DNA from: Phytohabitans flavus
GTDB lineage: Bacteria > Actinomycetota > Actinomycetes > Mycobacteriales > Micromonosporaceae
Length of the DNA stretch: 64,000 nt
Reading direction: 5' to 3'
Assembly: GCF_011764545.1 (NCBI RefSeq)
Contig: NZ_AP022870.1
Span: forward strand, 7,012,001 to 7,076,000
A program made the translations under genes and the position numbers. Positions 16,428-23,964 of this stretch are shown one piece after another. The stretch's first letter is position 1; every line of letters begins with the position of its first letter. The notes beneath the pieces are model-generated. The model had not been told where the DNA came from, ran no database searches, and saw nothing but the letters and a program-made list of their open reading frames with translations.

Positions 16428-17894
16428 CCCGACCTTCTCGTCCTCCGGTGCCGCGGGCAGCGCGGCGAGCCAGCGCAGCAGCGTACGCACGCCCCAGCCG
16501 GTGGCGCCTTTCGACAGCACCCCGTCAGCGCTGTCCGCCCAGGACGGCGCCGACATGTCGACGTGCACCCAGCGCTCGCGCCGGTCGCCGACGAACTCGC
16601 GCAGGAACAGCGCCGCGGTCACCGAGCCGGCCCCGCGGTCGGGCGCGCTGTAGAGGTCGGCGACGTCGCTGCCGAGGTACTCGACGTAGTCGGCCGCCAG
16701 CGGCATCCGCCAGGCCTGCTCGCCCGCCTCCGCGGCGGCACCGATCAGATCGGCGGCGAGCTCGTCGCTGTCGCTGTAGAGGGCCGCGGTCCGCTTGCCC
16801 AGCGCCACGGCATTCGCCCCGGTCAGGGTCGCCAGGTCGACGAGCAGGTCGGGCGAGAGGCGCTCGACGGCGTACGCCAGCGCGTCGGCCACCACGAGCC
16901 GGCCCTCGGCGTCGGAGTTGGTGGTCTCGCTCGTGAGCCCGCCGTAGTGCCGCACCACGTCGCCCGGACGGAACGCCGAGCCGCTGAGCAGGTTTTCCGC
17001 GAGCGGGGCGAGCGCGGTGACCCGTACCGGCAGATCCAGCGCCGCGGCACCGAGCGTGGCCGCGACGATCGACGCGGCGCCGCCCATGTCCTTGCGCATG
17101 AGTTTCATCCCGTCGACCGGCTTGATCGAAATGCCGCCGGTGTCGAACGTGATGCCCTTGCCGACCAGCACCACGTGCGTCCGCGCCCGCTCGGGACGCC
17201 AGGAGAGCTCGACGAGACGGGGTGGGCTGGCCGAGCCGCCGCCGACCGCCAGGATGCCGCCGAAGCCCTCCGCGGCGAGCTGCTCCGGCTCGCGCACGGT
17301 GACGCTGAGGCCGGGCCGCCCGTCAACGGCGGCCACCACCTGGTCGACGAACCATGCCGGGTTCTTCAGTGACGAGGGAGTGTTGGTGAGGTCGCGGGCC
17401 AGGCGGGTGGCGTCCGCGGTGGCGAGGGCGGTGGCGAGGGCCTCGGCGTACCGCGCGGGGTCGTCGACGACCACGGTCACCTCGCGCTCGGCCGCCGACT
17501 CGTCCCGCATCGAAAACCGGTACGCCGCCAGCGACAGCCCTTCCGCGAGCCCGCGAACGGCTGCCGGCGAAACATCGGCCGGCATGGCCACCGTGATCGA
17601 CGACTCATCCTCGAACGCCCTGCTCACCGCGGCTCCGGCGACCCTCCAGCCGGCCTCGTCGCCGCTGCCCGCGTGGACCAGCAGGAGGCGTCCCGGCGTA
17701 CGCAGCGGCCGGCGCAGCACGCATGTCGCGCCCGCCTCGGCGTCGAGGTCGCCCAGCAGCTCCATCGCCTCGGCGCGGGCATCCTCCGGCAGGTCGTAGG
17801 CGGTCGGCGGCAGCCCCACCCCGCCCTCCTGCACGAGCGCCGGCAGAGCGACGGCGGGCGCGGCGCCAGGGACGGCAGCGACGCGGATGGCCAT
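16401..17894 (-). CDS. pepA: Leucyl aminopeptidase (M17 family)
   Basis: The 497-residue protein has the M17 zinc-binding core in VGKGITFDTGGISIKP, the Lys/Asp-rich MKLMRKDMGGAASI and the signature NSDAEGRLVVADAL. The N-terminal regulatory domain of about 170 residues is present, so the protein is full length. ATG 17894 is chosen because GGAGG lies about 10 bases upstream; the frame runs to 18014 through the hairpin region. It is a cytosolic hexameric dimetal exopeptidase that removes N-terminal residues in peptide turnover. It lies downstream of DUF3117, separated by two hairpins. Confidence 0.92.
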   Translation of the reverse strand: MAIRVAAVPGAAPAVALPALVQEGGVGLPPTAYDLPEDARAEAMELLGDLDAEAGATCVLRRPLRTPGRLLLVHAGSGDEAGWRVAGAAVSRAFEDESSITVAMPADVSPAAVRGLAEGLSLAAYRFSMRDESAAEREVTVVVDDPARYAEALATALATADATRLARDLTNTPSSLKNPAWFVDQVVAAVDGRPGLSVTVREPEQLAAEGFGGILAVGGGSASPPRLVELSWRPERARTHVVLVGKGITFDTGGISIKPVDGMKLMRKDMGGAASIVAATLGAAALDLPVRVTALAPLAENLLSGSAFRPGDVVRHYGGLTSETTNSDAEGRLVVADALAYAVERLSPDLLVDLATLTGANAVALGKRTAALYSDSDELAADLIGAAAEAGEQAWRMPLAADYVEYLGSDVADLYSAPDRGAGSVTAALFLREFVGDRRERWVHVDMSAPSWADSADGVLSKGATGWGVRTLLRWLAALPAAPEDEKVGSGVLDGGE

Positions 17895-17923
17895 CACGGA
17901 AACCTCCAGGTTTACGACAGAGA

Positions 17924-17961
17924 GACCCGCCGGAACGGCCACGACGCCGCGCCGGCGGGTC
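17924..17961 (-). promoter_or_regulatory. 10-bp perfect hairpin in the pepA leader
   Basis: GACCCGCCGG and CCGGCGGGTC form a perfect 10-bp stem around an 18-base loop, 30 bp before the pepA start codon. Its position in the leader of pepA suggests attenuation or mRNA structure; no ligand class is recognised. Confidence 0.4.
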
Positions 17962-17966
17962 ACAAA

Positions 17967-18003
17967 GCCCACCCGGTGGATCTTGTGAGATCCCCAGGTG
18001 GGC
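17967..18003 (-). terminator. Probable terminator after DUF3117
   Basis: GCCCACC/GGTGGGC forms the outer stem and GGATCT/AGATCC the inner stem around TTGT. The structure lies 14 bp after the DUF3117 stop, before pepA. There is no strong T-run, as is common in actinomycetes. Confidence 0.5.
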
Positions 18004-18017
18004 CCTGCAAACATCAG

Positions 18018-18185
18018 TTATCCGGCGGCGGCCTTCAACGCGTCACCGAGCGCGTTCGCCTCGTCGGGAGTCATCTCGACGACGAGTCGGCCACCACCCT
18101 CCAGCGGAACCCGCATCACGATGCCCCGGCCCTCCTTGGTGACCTCAAGCGGACCATCGCCCGTCCGCGGCTTCATCGCCGCCAT
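18018..18185 (-). CDS. DUF3117 small conserved protein
   Basis: The 55-residue product runs from MAAMKPRTGDGPLEVTKEGR to a C-terminal DALKAAAG, with the central GGGRLVVEMTPDEANALGD. This is the DUF3117 family, found throughout actinobacteria (Rv1211 in M. tuberculosis, from memory). ATG 18185 has GGGGAG 7 bases upstream. No function is known, but its near-universal conservation in the phylum and its position between tag/folP-type and pepA genes are typical. Confidence 0.92.
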   Translation of the reverse strand: MAAMKPRTGDGPLEVTKEGRGIVMRVPLEGGGRLVVEMTPDEANALGDALKAAAG

Positions 18186-18328
18186 CTTGTCTCCCCTCAG
18201 ACCTCTACACCAGGGTCGGTGGGTCTCCCCACAGCCACTCCGTCAGCGTCACCGCGCTCAGGGCCCGCGGTGCCGACCAACGATTTTCCCTGATGAAACC
18301 CGCTGGGCCCAAACTGAAGCCGGATTGA

Positions 18329-18367
18329 TGTGACAATATCTAGCTTATCCCGAAACCGGCTGTCACA
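18329..18367. promoter_or_regulatory. Inverted repeat TGTGACA-N25-TGTCACA before paaX
   Basis: Two 7-bp arms (18329-18335 and 18361-18367) flank the likely promoter, ending 10 bp before the paaX start. Placement is right for autoregulation by PaaX, a GntR-like dimer. The sequence is not the E. coli PaaX site, so the assignment is inference. Confidence 0.4.
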
Positions 18368-18377
18368 ATGTCCCGTC

Positions 18378-19179
18378 ATGCAGGCACGGTCGGCGCTATT
18401 TGACCTCTACGGCGACTACCTCCGCCCCGGGGCGGGCGGGCGCCGGTCGCCGCCCTGGTCAGGCTGCTTTCCCCGCTCGGGATCGCGCCACCGGCGGTGC
18501 GTACGGCCGTGTCCCGTATGGTCCGTCAAGGGTGGCTTCATCCGCTTCGGCTTTCGACCGGACCAGGCTATCTACTCACGCCCAAGGCGGCTCGTCGCCT
18601 TGACGAGGCGGCCTCCAGGATCTATCGCACCGGCAAGATCAGCTGGGACGGCCGCTTCGATCTGATCGTCCTGGAGCCCCCGGCGTCCCGGCGCGACCGG
18701 CTGCGGCTCGCGGCCAACCTCTCGTTCCTCGGGTACGGCGCGCTGGACGAGCGCACCTGGGTGGCGCCCCGTCCGGGCGAGGACGTCGACGGGCTGCTGA
18801 GCGAGTCCGGCATCCGGTACGAGCGGTTCAGCGCCAACCACGCGATGGGCGGGCCAGGCGCGATGGGCATGGTCCGCCGGGCCTGGGACCTCGGCGAGAT
18901 CGGCTCGGCGTACGAGAACTTCGTCGCCGAGCAGCGCGACGCGCTCGGCCGGATCACCAGCCGCAGCAGTGACGAGGAGGCATACGCGGCCCGATTTCGG
19001 CTCGTGCACGCCTGGCGTACCTTCTTGTTCCGGGACCCGCAGCTGCCGCCGGCCCTACTCCCGAGCGTTGGGCCGGCACCAGCGCGGCGTCCTTCTTCGA
19101 CCGTCACGCCGCCCGGCTCCGGCCGGCGGCCGACCGGTACGTGGATCTCTGCTTGGACAAGAAGGGCGCACAACCGTGA
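18378..19179 (+). CDS. paaX: PaaX-family transcriptional repressor, two one-base gaps
   Basis: The start is MQARSALFDLYGDYLRP at ATG 18378. An extra C in C4 at 18425-18428 restores PRGGRAPVAALVRLLSPLGI and the winged-helix segment VRTAVSRMVRQGWLHPL. An extra G near 19063 restores PERWAGTSAASFFDRHAARL and the natural end DLCLDKKGAQP. The product of about 267 residues is normal for PaaX, with an effector domain after the HTH. PaaX represses phenylacetate catabolism and responds to phenylacetyl-CoA. An enoyl-CoA hydratase follows after 60 bp, but no paaABCDE, paaK or paaZ is present in the window. Confidence 0.85.
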
Positions 19180-19239
19180 ACGAGCGTGTGGCGGGGAGCC
19201 CGCGCCCGACGACGGTGCGCGAGCGATCAGGGAGGCTCA

Positions 19240-20031
19240 GTGACCGAACCACTTCTCGTCGAGCGTGACGGCCCCGTCGTCACAGTCACGCTCAACCGGC
19301 CGGACTCGCTCAACTCCCTGGACACAGCCCTCAAAGAGGCGCTGCGGGACGCGCTCGGCGCACTGGAGCGGGACCGGACCTGCCGGGCGGTGGTGCTGGC
19401 CGGTGCCGGGCGGGCGTTCTGCGTCGGGCAGGACCTCCAGGAGCACGCGGCCACGCTGGAGACGGGTAGCAACGACCCGCTGGGCACCGTGCGCACCCAC
19501 TACAACCCGATCGCCGCGCGCCTGGCCGGCCTGCCCAAGCCCGTCGTCGCGGCCGTGCGCGGTACGGCCGCCGGCGCCGGTGCGTCGCTGGCACTGCTGG
19601 CCGACTTCCGGGTCGGCGGGCCGAAGACCACGTTTCTGATGGCCTTCGCCAACGTCGGACTGGCCGGCGACACCGGCGTCTCCTGGTCGCTGCCCCGGCT
19701 GGTCGGTCACGCCAAGGCGGTCGAGCTGCTCATGCTCGCCGAGCCGGTGCGCGCCGACGAGGCGCAGCGGCTGGGGCTGCTCACCCGTCTCCTGGACGAC
19801 GACGACCTTGTGCTGCCCACGGCGCAGGAGCTGGCCGCCCGGCTGGCCGCGGGTCCCACGGTGGCGTATGGCGCGATCAAGCGTCAGCTCTCCGTCGGCG
19901 ACGCCGGCACGCTCGGCGACGCGCTCGCGGCCGAGGCGCAGGCCCAGACGATCTGCGGTGCCACCGCCGACCACCGCAACGCCACGGCCGCCTTCGTCGC
20001 GAAGGAGAAGCCCGCCTTCGAGGGCCGCTAG
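19240..20031 (+). CDS. Enoyl-CoA hydratase/isomerase (PaaG/PaaF-like)
   Basis: The 263-residue crotonase-fold protein has the CoA-binding AVVLAGAGRAFCVGQDL, the oxyanion-hole segment AVRGTAAGAGASLALLADFR and FLMAFANVGLAGDTGVSW. The active-site Glu of classical hydratases is replaced in VGLAGDTG by Gly-Asp, which is closer to PaaG-type ring isomerases. GTG 19240 has GGGAGG 5 bases before it. Following paaX, it is likely part of phenylacetyl-CoA degradation, isomerising or hydrating a ring-derived enoyl-CoA. The exact step is not provable from sequence. Confidence 0.82.
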   Translation: MTEPLLVERDGPVVTVTLNRPDSLNSLDTALKEALRDALGALERDRTCRAVVLAGAGRAFCVGQDLQEHAATLETGSNDPLGTVRTHYNPIAARLAGLPKPVVAAVRGTAAGAGASLALLADFRVGGPKTTFLMAFANVGLAGDTGVSWSLPRLVGHAKAVELLMLAEPVRADEAQRLGLLTRLLDDDDLVLPTAQELAARLAAGPTVAYGAIKRQLSVGDAGTLGDALAAEAQAQTICGATADHRNATAAFVAKEKPAFEGR

Positions 20032-20098
20032 ACATTGCCCAATGGGCTCGGCTGCGCGCTCTGCTCCGCTCCTCGGTCGCTAGCGCTCCCTGCGATGC

Positions 20099-20685
20099 TC
20101 ACCCGCTGTCGCCGAGCGAGTCTTCGTCCTCTTCCTCGGGGTCGAGGTTGGCCTCCTCGCCCAACACGAACGCCTGCATCGCCAGCTCGTCGCCGGCCGG
20201 CGAGACGAACGCGGGCAGCTCGCGCGGGCCGAGCTCCATCACGTACGTCCAGAAGACGCGGACCGCCTCCGCTGGGGAGGACGCCTCGATCGGCAGGTCG
20301 AGGCTGACCATCCAGGTACTGCGGTCGACGGCCGGCCGGAGGCTGCCGATGATGGCCTGGAAGGTGTCCGGGTCTACCGGGGCCACCGGCCGGTCGAGCG
20401 CGATCCGCTCGGCCGGTACCGGCTCGTCGAAGGCCCTCCGCGTGTACGCCACGACGAGCGGCTCGTCTTCGCCGGGCGGCGGGTCGTCCGGGTCGTGTTC
20501 GGGCGCGACCATCTGGACCCGGCCGAGCGCCACCACGACGGGTGACTCGTGCCCGGCCACCACCAGCACCTCGTCACCGGGCCCGGGCGGGGCCGGCCGA
20601 CGCCGGTCAGCTCCAGCGTGTCGTGGTGAAAAAGCCGCTCTGCCTCGTGCCGCTCATCCGAGATGACCACCGCCCAGTGCGCCAT
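20099..20685 (-). CDS. Unrecognised protein, possibly EVE/PUA-like, with one frameshift
   Basis: Two frames join if the GGG at 20579-20581 is GGGG. They give a product of about 195 residues: MAHWAVVISDERHEAERLFH, then GDEVLVVAGHESPVVVALGR, VDPDTFQAIIGSLRPAVDR, and an acidic tail (NLDPEEEDEDSLGDSG). The start and the GDEVLVV element recall EVE/PUA-type beta barrels that bind modified bases, but no diagnostic residue is visible. It is the last gene of a minus-strand operon after tag, 12 bp away, which makes a nucleic-acid link plausible but unproven. Confidence 0.55.
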
Positions 20686-20697
20686 CTCGCCATCCCA

Positions 20698-21267
20698 TCA
20701 CGGGACCTGGACGTGGCACCCGTCGAGGTGGTCGTCGACCATGCCGGTCGCCTGCATCAGCGCATACGCCGTCGTGGGGCCCACGAAGCGGAAACCGCTC
20801 TTCTTCAGCGCCTTTGCCATCGCGGTGGACTCGGGGGTGAGCGCGGGGACCTCGGCGAACGACTTCGGGCGGCGGGCGCGCGGTGGCGGCGCGTACGACC
20901 ACAGCAGTGACGCCAACCCGTCCGGCAGGTCGAGGGCGGCTCGCGCGTTGCTGATGGCGGCCTCTACCTTGGCCCGGTTGCGCACGATGCCCGGGTCGCC
21001 GAGCAGCCGGGTCACGTCGGCCTCGCCGTACTTGGCGACGGTCTCGATGTGGAAGCCGTCGAAGGCGGCCCGGAACGACTCCCGCTTACGAAGGATGATG
21101 AGCCACGACAGGCCGGACTGGAACGCCTCCAGCGTGACCTTCTCGTAGAGGCTGTCGTCGGTGCGCACCGGCCGGCCCCACTCGTCGTCGTGGTACGCGA
21201 TGTACTCGGGCGTGCGGCCCCACCCGCACCGGGCCAGCCCATCGGCCCCGATCATGAGGTCGGACAT
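20698..21267 (-). CDS. tag: DNA-3-methyladenine glycosylase I
   Basis: The 189-residue protein has all Tag hallmarks. It has Cys and His of RCGWGRTPEYIAYHDDEWG, the catalytic Glu region YEKVTLEAFQSGLSW, and the zinc His/Cys pair at the C-terminus (VDDHLDGCHVQVP). It excises 3-methyladenine from alkylated DNA in base excision repair. Its ATG overlaps the stop of the SRPBCC gene by one base (TAATG), so translation is coupled. As recalled, M. tuberculosis tagA also sits next to the DivIVA-like Rv1209. Confidence 0.95.
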   Translation of the reverse strand: MSDLMIGADGLARCGWGRTPEYIAYHDDEWGRPVRTDDSLYEKVTLEAFQSGLSWLIILRKRESFRAAFDGFHIETVAKYGEADVTRLLGDPGIVRNRAKVEAAISNARAALDLPDGLASLLWSYAPPPRARRPKSFAEVPALTPESTAMAKALKKSGFRFVGPTTAYALMQATGMVDDHLDGCHVQVP

Positions 21268-21749
21268 TAGATTTTTCCAGCCTCCACCAGCCGGGCGAAC
21301 TTCTTCAGCGCCTGGGTCAGGCCCATCTTGGAGCCCGGCCACAGCACCGGCCACGCTACGCGCCCCGCGGCTCCGCCCGGCAGATGGAACCACTCGTGCC
21401 ACACCACCTGCGTACGAGCCTCGCCCATCGGGGTGCAGCGCAGGACGCCAGGACCGCGCAGGACGCCGCCGAAGTGCACGACACGCACCTCGTACGGCGG
21501 GTCGACCCGTACGACGCGCATCTCGTCGCGCAGGACCGCCGGGCCGATCGCGGTGATCGCCTCGACCAGGCTGCCCTCGCCGCCGTCCCCCTCCACCACG
21601 CGCACCTTGGTGAACGGGATCCAGTCGGACTGCCGCTCCCACGCGGTGAACGCCTTGAAGACAGAGGCGGCCGCCGCGTTGACGATCACCGTCGCGGTCA
21701 CCTCGCCCGACCCCGGCTCGGCCGCCGAGCGAAGCTCTTCCTCGCTCAC
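21267..21749 (-). CDS. SRPBCC/START-like lipid-binding protein
   Basis: The 160-residue protein has the helix-grip pattern of polyketide cyclase/dehydrase-like proteins: VTATVIVNAAAASVFKAFTA at the start, SDWIPFTKVRVVEGDG in the middle, and a final long helix MGLTQALKKFARLVEAG. It has a hydrophobic cavity by family, ligand unknown. Its GTG shares a 4-bp overlap with the DivIVA-like gene stop and its own stop overlaps tag, so it is the middle of a tightly coupled operon. Confidence 0.82.
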   Translation of the reverse strand: MSEEELRSAAEPGSGEVTATVIVNAAAASVFKAFTAWERQSDWIPFTKVRVVEGDGGEGSLVEAITAIGPAVLRDEMRVVRVDPPYEVRVVHFGGVLRGPGVLRCTPMGEARTQVVWHEWFHLPGGAAGRVAWPVLWPGSKMGLTQALKKFARLVEAGKI

Positions 21750-22471
21750 GCCCTCTCGTCCCGGTCGGGGAGCGTCCGGCGGGCGTCCGAGTCGGCGATG
21801 TCGTCCGGCTCGTCTTCGACCTCGTCCGCCGCCTCGGCTCCGGAGGCCTCGGCCGCCGCGGTGTCGTCGGCGTCGGCGTCGGCGGCATCGGTGTCGACCT
21901 CGTCGTCGGTGTCGTCGCCGATCACCTCGTCGGCCGTCACCGCCGCACCCGTGACCGTCAGGGCGGAGACCCCTGCGGCGGCCGCGGTCGCGACGCCCTC
22001 GGCCTCGTCACGCTCGTCGCCGTCCTTGCGCGGCCTCGAGACGTCGCCAAGGTCGACGACGCCCGGCTCCGGGCTGCCATACCCAGCGCCGCCCACGCCC
22101 ACGCCGGCCGGCACCAGGGCCGCCTCGCGGGCCCGGCGCAGCGAGTCTGCCTCGCTCGCGCGTCCCTCACGCAGCGCCGTGACCTCGGCCTCCAGCACGC
22201 CGATGAGTTCGTCCTTGTATCCGATGTCGTACGCCGCCCGGCGCAACGCCTGGTCGACCTGAGCCATGCGGTAGCCGCGCACGGTCGTGTCGAACCGGAC
22301 TGCCGAGACATCAGCCTCCATCAGTGGCCGGGTGCCCGGCAGCGGCACCGCGCGGCCATCCGGCTCGGCAGTGCCGAGGCCCGAGTCACCGCCGGTCACC
22401 AGCACGGTGACCCCGAAAACGACAGCGGCGACGGTCAACGCCACGACGACGAGAAGCAGTACCTGACCCAT
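21746..22471 (-). CDS. DivIVA-domain membrane protein (Rv1209-like)
   Basis: The 241-residue protein has an N-terminal membrane helix (VLLLVVVALTVAAVVFGVTV). A short DivIVA N-terminal motif follows (VRFDTTVRGYRMAQVDQALR), then one coiled-coil segment (YKDELIGVLEAEVTALREG). The tail of about 110 residues is very rich in Asp, Ala and Glu and likely disordered. The DivIVA motif usually senses membrane curvature at poles or septa; with only one short coil this version is minimal. ATG 22471 diverges from folP with 64 bp between starts. Confidence 0.82.
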   Translation of the reverse strand: MGQVLLLVVVALTVAAVVFGVTVLVTGGDSGLGTAEPDGRAVPLPGTRPLMEADVSAVRFDTTVRGYRMAQVDQALRRAAYDIGYKDELIGVLEAEVTALREGRASEADSLRRAREAALVPAGVGVGGAGYGSPEPGVVDLGDVSRPRKDGDERDEAEGVATAAAAGVSALTVTGAAVTADEVIGDDTDDEVDTDAADADADDTAAAEASGAEAADEVEDEPDDIADSDARRTLPDRDERA

Positions 22472-22535
22472 GGACCGATCGTGGCACGGCCGGCCGAACC
22501 GGGCGACCCCGCCACCCCGGTCTAAGTTTTCACGC

Positions 22536-23402
22536 ATGGACGATCTACGCCTCGGTGAACGGGTCTTCGGGCCCGGTGAGCTGGTCGTGATGGCCATCGT
22601 CAATCGCACGCCCGACTCGTTCTTCGACCGGGGCTCGACCTTTTCCCCGGACGCGGCACTCCGCGCGGTCGCCCAGGCGGTCGAGGAGGGCGCGCAGATC
22701 GTGGACATCGGCGGGGTCAAGGCCGGGCCGGGCGCCGAGGTGGACGCGGCCGAGGAGATCCGTCGTACGGTCGACACGATCACCGCGGTTCGCGCCGAGC
22801 ACCCCGACGTGGTGATCTCGATCGACACCTGGCGGGCCGAGGTGGCCCGGGAGGCGGTGGCCGCCGGCGCCCATCTGATCAACGACACCTGGGCCGGCGC
22901 GGACCCGGCGCTCGCCGAGGTGGCCGCCGCCACCGGCGCCGGGCTCGTCTGCGCGCACGCGGGTGGGCTGCGGCCGCGCACCCGCCCGCACCGGGCCGCC
23001 TTCGACGACGTGGTCGCGGACGCCGTCTCGACCGTCACGCGGCTCGCCGAGCGGGCCCGCGACCTTGGCGTACGTCCCGACGGGATCTTGATCGACCCGG
23101 CCCACGACTTCGGCAAGAACACCCGGCACTCGCTGGAGATGACCCGCCGGCTGGGCGAGCTCGTCGCCACCGGGTGGCCGGTGCTCGTCGCGCTCTCGAA
23201 CAAGGACTTCGTCGGCGAGACCCTCGACCTACCAGTGGCGGAGCGGCTCTCCGGCACGCTCGCCGCGACGGCGGTCTCCGCCTGGCTCGGCGCTCGAGTC
23301 TTCCGGGCCCATCAGGTGCGACCCACCCGCCAGGTGCTCGACATGGTCGCGTCCATCAAGGGCGACCGCCCCCCGGCGGTCTCGCGCCGAGGACTCGCCT
23401 AG
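22536..23402 (+). CDS. Dihydropteroate synthase homologue of FolP2 type
   Basis: The 288-residue TIM-barrel protein aligns to DHPS with AIVNRTPDSFFDRGSTF, VVISIDTWRAEVAREAV and LINDTW. The loop that in true DHPS reads DIGGESTRPG is here DIGGVKAGPG. This loss of the catalytic Ser/Thr/Arg matches, as I recall, mycobacterial FolP2, which lacks DHPS activity. The role is therefore probably not folate synthesis. In mycobacteria folP2 sits beside gpgS and the Rv1209-like gene; the latter is adjacent here and gpgS is missing. ATG 22536 follows TAAGTT (22523-22528) by 7 bases with no ribosome site, so it is likely leaderless. Confidence 0.85.
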   Translation: MDDLRLGERVFGPGELVVMAIVNRTPDSFFDRGSTFSPDAALRAVAQAVEEGAQIVDIGGVKAGPGAEVDAAEEIRRTVDTITAVRAEHPDVVISIDTWRAEVAREAVAAGAHLINDTWAGADPALAEVAAATGAGLVCAHAGGLRPRTRPHRAAFDDVVADAVSTVTRLAERARDLGVRPDGILIDPAHDFGKNTRHSLEMTRRLGELVATGWPVLVALSNKDFVGETLDLPVAERLSGTLAATAVSAWLGARVFRAHQVRPTRQVLDMVASIKGDRPPAVSRRGLA

Positions 23403-23406
23403 GCGC

Positions 23407-23784
23407 TCACGTCCAGCGGAGGATGCGCTTGCGCCACGCATACAGGATGCCGAGCGCCAGCACAGCGACGAAGATCGCCATCTCCACCACGGTCGTCATG
23501 CCGAAGCCGGGGCGATCGAAGACCACCGCCCACGGAAACAGGAACACGCTCTCGACCGCAAAGAGCACATATAGATAAGCATAAACGTAATAACGGATCT
23601 GGGCTTGTGCCCAGTCACCGCCGACCGGGTCGACACCGCATTCGTACGCCTCGCGCTTGCCGGCCGGCTCGGCCGGACTGGCCGGGCTCAGCAGCCGGTT
23701 GGCCGAGAACGCCCCGGCAAAGACCAAAAAGCCCGCAAGCAGCAATAAACCCAGTGTCGCGTACGACCCCAGATAGCTGTCCAC
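23407..23784 (-). CDS. nuoA: NADH-quinone oxidoreductase subunit A, stand-alone copy
   Basis: The 125-residue protein has three membrane helices (TLGLLLLAGFLVFAGAFSA, YLYVLFAVESVFLFPWAVVF, VVEMAIFVAVLALGILYA). The NuoA signature is in the loop, EAYECGVDPVGGDWAQAQIRYY, with its conserved Glu-Cys-Gly. No other nuo gene is in the window; a 14-gene operon would normally follow. It is divergent from korAB, an oxidoreductase that reduces ferredoxin. I recall actinobacteria with partial nuo sets next to korAB, and this may be the remnant or the first gene of such a set. GTG 23784 is the start. Confidence 0.88.
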   Translation of the reverse strand: MDSYLGSYATLGLLLLAGFLVFAGAFSANRLLSPASPAEPAGKREAYECGVDPVGGDWAQAQIRYYVYAYLYVLFAVESVFLFPWAVVFDRPGFGMTTVVEMAIFVAVLALGILYAWRKRILRWT

Positions 23785-23964
23785 CTGCCGCAGCGTACCG
23801 CGTGATCTTGCTTACTTGCCCTGTCTAGGGGTCTCATCCGGCGGACAGGGGAAGGATGACCTCAGTCGTTGGACGTACGCTCGTGGGTGAACAAAACAAG
23901 GCGGGGCCCGAACAACCGGGTGTGCCCACCCGCCGCTGCCGGCTCGCAAGGAGGTCAGGGGTCA

